In this document: in pieces, positions 14,151 through 17,924 of the stretch
Numbering within the stretch: the first letter of the stretch is position 1
Layout of the letters: the number at the start of each line of letters is the position of its first letter
Assembly: GCA_946570335.1 (NCBI GenBank)
Contig: CAMNYG010000003.1
Span: forward strand, 1-17,924
DNA from: an uncultured Dietzia sp.
GTDB lineage: Bacteria; Actinomycetota; Actinomycetes; Mycobacteriales; Mycobacteriaceae
Reading direction: 5' to 3'
DNA length: 17,924 nt
The notes under the pieces: generated by a model
Told to the model about the DNA's origin: nothing
Database searches by the model: none
The model's input: only the letters and a program-made list of their open reading frames with translations
Position numbers and translations under genes: made by a program

Positions 14151-17045
14151 GTGACGACGACCCCCCACACCGCCCGGACCGGAGGCGAATTCGTCTCCCG
14201 TCATCTGGGCCCGGACGACGACGGGCTCGCCCGCATCCTGGACACCATCGGGGTGTCGTCTCTGGACGAACTCGCGGAGAGGGCTTTCCCGTCGGTGATC
14301 GTCGACGAGGTCGGCTCCGACGGTCGCGCGGCCGGCATCGATGCGCTCCCGGAGCCGCTTTCCGAGGCCGACACCCTCGCGGCGCTGCGTGCACTGGCGG
14401 ATCGCAACACGGTGGCGGTGTCGATGATCGGTCAGGGGTACTACGACACGATCACCCCGCCGGTCCTCATCCGCAATATCATCGAGAGCCCCGCGTGGTA
14501 CACGGGCTACACCCCGTATCAGCCGGAGATCAGCCAGGGGCGGCTCGAGGCGCTGCTCAATTTCCAGACGATGGTCTCCGACCTGACCGGAATGGATATG
14601 GCGAACGCCTCCATGCTGGACGAGGGCACCGCGGCGGCCGAGGCAATGACGATGCTGCGGCGTGCGAACCGTTCGTCGAAGAGTCACCGCTTCGCCGTCG
14701 ACGTCGACATCTTCCCCCAGACCGCGGCGATCCTCGCCACTCGCGCCGAGCCGCTGGGCATCGAGATCGTCACCGCCAATCTCGTCGACGGCGGACTGCC
14801 GGAGGGCGAGTTCTTCGGTGCCCTCGTTCAGACGCCCGGCGCGTCGGGCCGGGTCGCGGACGTCTCCAAGCTGATCGAGGAGTGCCACGAGCGCGGCGTG
14901 ATGGTTGCCGCGGGAGTGGATCTGCTGTCGGCCACCGTTCTGACCCCGGCGGGGGAGAAGGGTGCGGACGCATGCTTCGGCACCACTCAGCGCTTCGGCG
15001 TGCCGATGGGTTTCGGTGGGCCGCACGCCGGTTTCCTTGCCTGCCGGACCGCTCACGCGCGTAACCTGCCCGGGCGTCTGGTGGGCGTGTCGACGGACGC
15101 GGACGGACGTGTCGCGTACCGGCTCGCGTTGCAGACGCGGGAGCAGCACATCCGTCGGGACAAGGCCACATCGAACATCTGCACCGCGCAGGTACTGCTC
15201 GCCGTGCTCGCCGCGATGTACGCCTCCTACCACGGCGCCGAGGGACTCACCGCGATCGCACGGCGCGTCCATGCTCATGCGGCGGTGTTGGCGGACGGAC
15301 TCGTGATGGCCGGTGTCGAGGTGGTCCACGACGACTTCTTCGACACCGTTCTGGCCCGGGTCCCGGGCCGCGCCGACGAGGTGCTCGCGGCAGCGGCCGA
15401 GCGCGGCGTCAACCTGTGGAAGGTCGACGACGACCACGTGTCCGTTTCCTGTGACGAAGCCACGACCGGGGATCACGTCTCCCTCGTGCTCGAGGCCTTC
15501 GGCGGCAGGGTCGCGGACGTGGCCGACGCCGCAGGCCTCGAGGTGATGGTGGATCCGAACTACGGTGACCGGACGAGCACGTTCCTCGAGCACGAGGCGT
15601 TCGTGCGCTACCGCACCGAGACCGCGATGCTTCGCTACCTGCGCACGCTGTCGGACAAGGACATGGCCCTGGATCGCACCATGATCCCGCTCGGGTCCTG
15701 CACGATGAAACTCAACGCGACCACCGAGATGGAGCCCATCACGTGGCCCGAATTCAACCGGCTGCACCCGTTCGCGCCAGCGGATCAGAACGCCGGTATC
15801 CGGCAGCTGGTCGCCGACGTCGAGCAGTGGCTTGTGGATATCACCGGCTACGCGGCGGTGAGCCTGCAGCCGAACGCAGGCAGCCAGGGTGAGTACGCGG
15901 GCCTGCTCGCGATCAGCGCCTACCACCGCTCGCGGGGGGACCATGACCGCAGGGTGTGTCTCATCCCGTCCTCGGCCCACGGCACCAATGCCGCGTCGGC
16001 CGTGATGGCGGGGATGAAGGTCGTGGTGGTCAAGTGTCGTGAGAACGGTGACGTGGACGTCGACGACCTCAAGGCCAAGGTCGACAAGCATGCGTCGGAG
16101 CTCTCGGCGATCATGATCACCTACCCGTCGACGCACGGTGTGTACGAGCACGACATCGAGGAGATCTGCGCGATCGTCCACGATGCCGGCGGTCAGGTGT
16201 ACATCGATGGTGCCAACCTCAACGCGCTCGTCGGAGTGGCCCGTCCCGGGCGCTTCGGCGGCGACGTGAGCCATCTCAACCTCCACAAGACTTTCTGTAT
16301 CCCGCACGGTGGCGGCGGACCGGGCGTCGGCCCGGTTGCTGTGGCCGAGCACCTGCGCGAGTTCCTCCCGGGACACCCGTACGAGGAGGGGCTGGGCGCG
16401 GGAGGTGTGGTGTCGGCGGCACCCTTCGGCTCGGCGTCGATCCTGCCGATCACCTGGGCGTACATCCGCATGATGGGTGCAGACGGACTTCGTCGGGCCA
16501 CGCTCACCGCGATCGCCAGCGCCAACTACCTGGCGCGCCGGATCGGTGAGCACTTCCCGGTGCTCTACTCGGGTGAGGGCGGCTGGGTCGCCCACGAGTG
16601 CATCCTCGACATCCGCCCGCTGATCGATTCGGTGGGTATCTCGATCGACGATGTGGCCAAGAGGCTCGCCGACTACGGATTCCACGCGCCCACGATGAGC
16701 TTCCCGGTCCCAAACACCCTCATGGTGGAGCCCACGGAGAGTGAGGATCTCGCCGAGCTCGACGCGTTCTGCGACGCGATGGCGGCCATTCGTGCCGAGA
16801 TCGACAAGGTGGCGGGGGGCGAGTGGCCGGTCGAGGACAATCCGTTGCGCGGTGCTCCGCACACCGCGGAGAGCGTGTCCGCGGACGAGTGGACCCATCC
16901 CTACCCGCGCAGCGTGGCGGGCTACCCTCTCGGGTCCACCTGGCGTCCCAAGGTGTGGCCTGCGGTCCGTCGTATCGACGGGGCGTATGGCGACCGCAAC
17001 CTGGTGTGCTCGTGCCCGCCGCTCGAGGCGTTGGCCGAGGACTGA
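14151..17045 (+). CDS. gcvP: Glycine dehydrogenase (decarboxylating), P protein of the glycine cleavage system
   Basis: GTG 14151 is chosen because AGGAG lies five bases upstream and 964 residues is the usual length for the fused P protein; the upstream open frame runs through the riboswitch and is not coding. The enzyme decarboxylates glycine with PLP and passes the aminomethyl group to lipoyl-GcvH. Conserved parts include [19 protein letters not shown] sequence and [14 protein letters not shown] near the N-terminus, GSCTMKLN (515-522), [20 protein letters not shown] and [15 protein letters not shown], where Lys713 is the expected PLP lysine. N- and C-terminal halves are both present, as in the single-chain type. 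Expression should rise with glycine through the riboswitch. GcvH is encoded 3 kb upstream; gcvT and lpd are not seen. Confidence 0.97.
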   Translation: MTTTPHTARTGGEFVSRHLGPDDDGLARILDTIGVSSLDELAERAFPSVIVDEVGSDGRAAGIDALPEPLSEADTLAALRALADRNTVAVSMIGQGYYDTITPPVLIRNIIESPAWYTGYTPYQPEISQGRLEALLNFQTMVSDLTGMDMANASMLDEGTAAAEAMTMLRRANRSSKSHRFAVDVDIFPQTAAILATRAEPLGIEIVTANLVDGGLPEGEFFGALVQTPGASGRVADVSKLIEECHERGVMVAAGVDLLSATVLTPAGEKGADACFGTTQRFGVPMGFGGPHAGFLACRTAHARNLPGRLVGVSTDADGRVAYRLALQTREQHIRRDKATSNICTAQVLLAVLAAMYASYHGAEGLTAIARRVHAHAAVLADGLVMAGVEVVHDDFFDTVLARVPGRADEVLAAAAERGVNLWKVDDDHVSVSCDEATTGDHVSLVLEAFGGRVADVADAAGLEVMVDPNYGDRTSTFLEHEAFVRYRTETAMLRYLRTLSDKDMALDRTMIPLGSCTMKLNATTEMEPITWPEFNRLHPFAPADQNAGIRQLVADVEQWLVDITGYAAVSLQPNAGSQGEYAGLLAISAYHRSRGDHDRRVCLIPSSAHGTNAASAVMAGMKVVVVKCRENGDVDVDDLKAKVDKHASELSAIMITYPSTHGVYEHDIEEICAIVHDAGGQVYIDGANLNALVGVARPGRFGGDVSHLNLHKTFCIPHGGGGPGVGPVAVAEHLREFLPGHPYEEGLGAGGVVSAAPFGSASILPITWAYIRMMGADGLRRATLTAIASANYLARRIGEHFPVLYSGEGGWVAHECILDIRPLIDSVGISIDDVAKRLADYGFHAPTMSFPVPNTLMVEPTESEDLAELDAFCDAMAAIRAEIDKVAGGEWPVEDNPLRGAPHTAESVSADEWTHPYPRSVAGYPLGSTWRPKVWPAVRRIDGAYGDRNLVCSCPPLEALAED

Positions 17046-17093
17046 CGTCGCAGCCGGTCCGGCGTTGTCGTACCCACGTGCCACTGTGCAGGT

Positions 17094-17918
17094 ATGACCA
17101 CGACCGGACCGGCTCCCATTCCACCGCTTCCCGTGGCCTGCGCCGAATGGTGCCGTGCACAGCCGCCGGCACTCCTGGTTGCTGACGAGTACGTGGAGAT
17201 CGATCTCGATCTGTGGAATCTCCGGCTGGCGGAGAAGGGCGTCGATCTCCGACTCGTCGGCAGCGGGCCGGACGGCGGCCGGGTGGAGACCGGTTCCGGG
17301 TACCTGAGGCGCAGTGATCTGTGGGCGGCCGGCCGCCGCGCCCGGGGCAGTCTGGAAGAGGCTGTGGTCGCGCTCTACATGTGCTCCGCGTGGCTCTCCT
17401 CTCACCCGACGCGCTCAGGGATCCGGCGGGGACTGCCGGATTTCCGGGTACCGGAACGCGACCGGGCGGGATGGCGATCGGCGTCCTCGCACGGCTACCC
17501 GCTCGTCTTACACGAGGTCGTGGACTGGCTCGACGCCCCGGCGGAAGCGATGAGCCTGCTCAAGCACGGCGCCCCGGAGGGGCGGGCCGGCCAGGGCGTG
17601 CCAGACCTCGGGTATCCGCTCGCATCGCTCTACCTGTCGTCACTGGCGATGGCGTGGTCGGATCAGCCCGTCGTTCCGGTCGACCCCGCGGGTATCGGCA
17701 CGTTGATCCACGCGGGGTGGACCGAGGTCGACTCGGCCGCGCGTATGACCCCCCGCCGGTACCAGCGCTATCTGGACCTGGTCGAGACATGGGCCGTCCA
17801 GGCCGGTGTCGAGGCCCTGGTGGTGGAGATGTGGCTGGTCAGGCGATGGCATCAGCGCCGTGCGCAGGTCGGCACCACTGACCCGGCGAGTGCGCCCCGT
17901 GGACGACCATCGCACTGA
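17094..17918 (+). CDS. Unrecognised protein downstream of gcvP
   Basis: The 274-residue frame starts at ATG 17094, 48 bases after gcvP, and ends at TGA 17916-17918 just before the window edge. Only a weak ribosome site (GCAGG right before ATG) is visible, so it may be translated from a leaderless or coupled message. The protein is soluble with no signal peptide. It is rich in Trp and Arg, with segments LWNLRLAEKGVDLRLVG, YMCSAWLSSHPTRSG, YPLASLYLSSLAMAWSD and RRYQRYLDLVETWAVQAGVEALVVEMWLVRRWHQRR. I recognise no family or catalytic motif. The codon pattern fits a real gene. A link to glycine metabolism is only positional. Confidence 0.7.
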   Translation: MTTTGPAPIPPLPVACAEWCRAQPPALLVADEYVEIDLDLWNLRLAEKGVDLRLVGSGPDGGRVETGSGYLRRSDLWAAGRRARGSLEEAVVALYMCSAWLSSHPTRSGIRRGLPDFRVPERDRAGWRSASSHGYPLVLHEVVDWLDAPAEAMSLLKHGAPEGRAGQGVPDLGYPLASLYLSSLAMAWSDQPVVPVDPAGIGTLIHAGWTEVDSAARMTPRRYQRYLDLVETWAVQAGVEALVVEMWLVRRWHQRRAQVGTTDPASAPRGRPSH

Positions 17919-17924
17919 TCCAGA

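Noticed and set aside
14052..17405. 1117-codon open frame on the minus strand across gcvP
   Set aside because: It is a GC-rich antisense shadow: the plus strand carries full-length gcvP with all motifs, and the minus frame is His/Arg/Val-rich without any recognisable domain.

Overview
This window looks like chromosomal DNA of a high-GC Gram-positive bacterium of the order Mycobacteriales (Corynebacteriales). The evidence is strong G/C bias at third codon positions, frequent GTG starts, and the run secA2, pgsA2-like, gcvH, garA, MerR (Rv1828/ftsR type), bifunctional nuclease, MerR (Rv1830 type), gcvP. That run matches the Mycobacterium tuberculosis Rv1821-Rv1832 neighbourhood as I remember it. 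Having cmk-der only a few genes away recalls a Corynebacterium- or Dietzia-like arrangement. A Dietzia-like genus is my best guess; nothing in the window proves it.

Layout: (1) 1-1689 holds the 3' end of cmk overlapping the ribosome-assembly GTPase gene der. (2) 1696-1884 is a tRNA-Pro(GGG) gene with a candidate promoter and a strong intrinsic terminator. (3) 1885-2555 is a long non-coding stretch with several inverted repeats and a locally AT-rich patch. (4) 2556-5959 looks accessory: a PLP-dependent glutamate decarboxylase followed by two GC-rich hairpins, then a multi-pass membrane protein (possibly YrhK-like) and a Met-Cys N-terminal-nucleophile amide hydrolase. (5) 5960-6342 has no convincing gene. 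(6) 6343-10629 has an unrecognised soluble protein, then secA2 and a CDP-alcohol phosphatidyltransferase overlapping by ATGA. (7) 10677-13841 is a conserved regulatory and metabolic block: gcvH, garA, ftsR-like merR (overlapping garA by GTGA), bfn nuclease and a second merR. (8) 13842-17045 is a tandem glycine riboswitch driving gcvP. (9) 17094-17918 is an unrecognised gene.

Themes: glycine cleavage (gcvH and gcvP, but no gcvT here) lies next to GarA, which in relatives throttles 2-oxoglutarate dehydrogenase and shifts glutamate metabolism. Glutamate decarboxylase a few kb upstream also consumes glutamate. Cell-envelope and division functions (SecA2 export, phospholipid synthesis, two MerR regulators tied to division in relatives) sit in between. 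All supported genes are on the + strand. I see no insertion sequence, CRISPR array, phage gene or defence system. The best candidates for new biology are the regulatory DNA (riboswitch platform, MerR-type operator, palindromes upstream of gad) and the two unrecognised genes.
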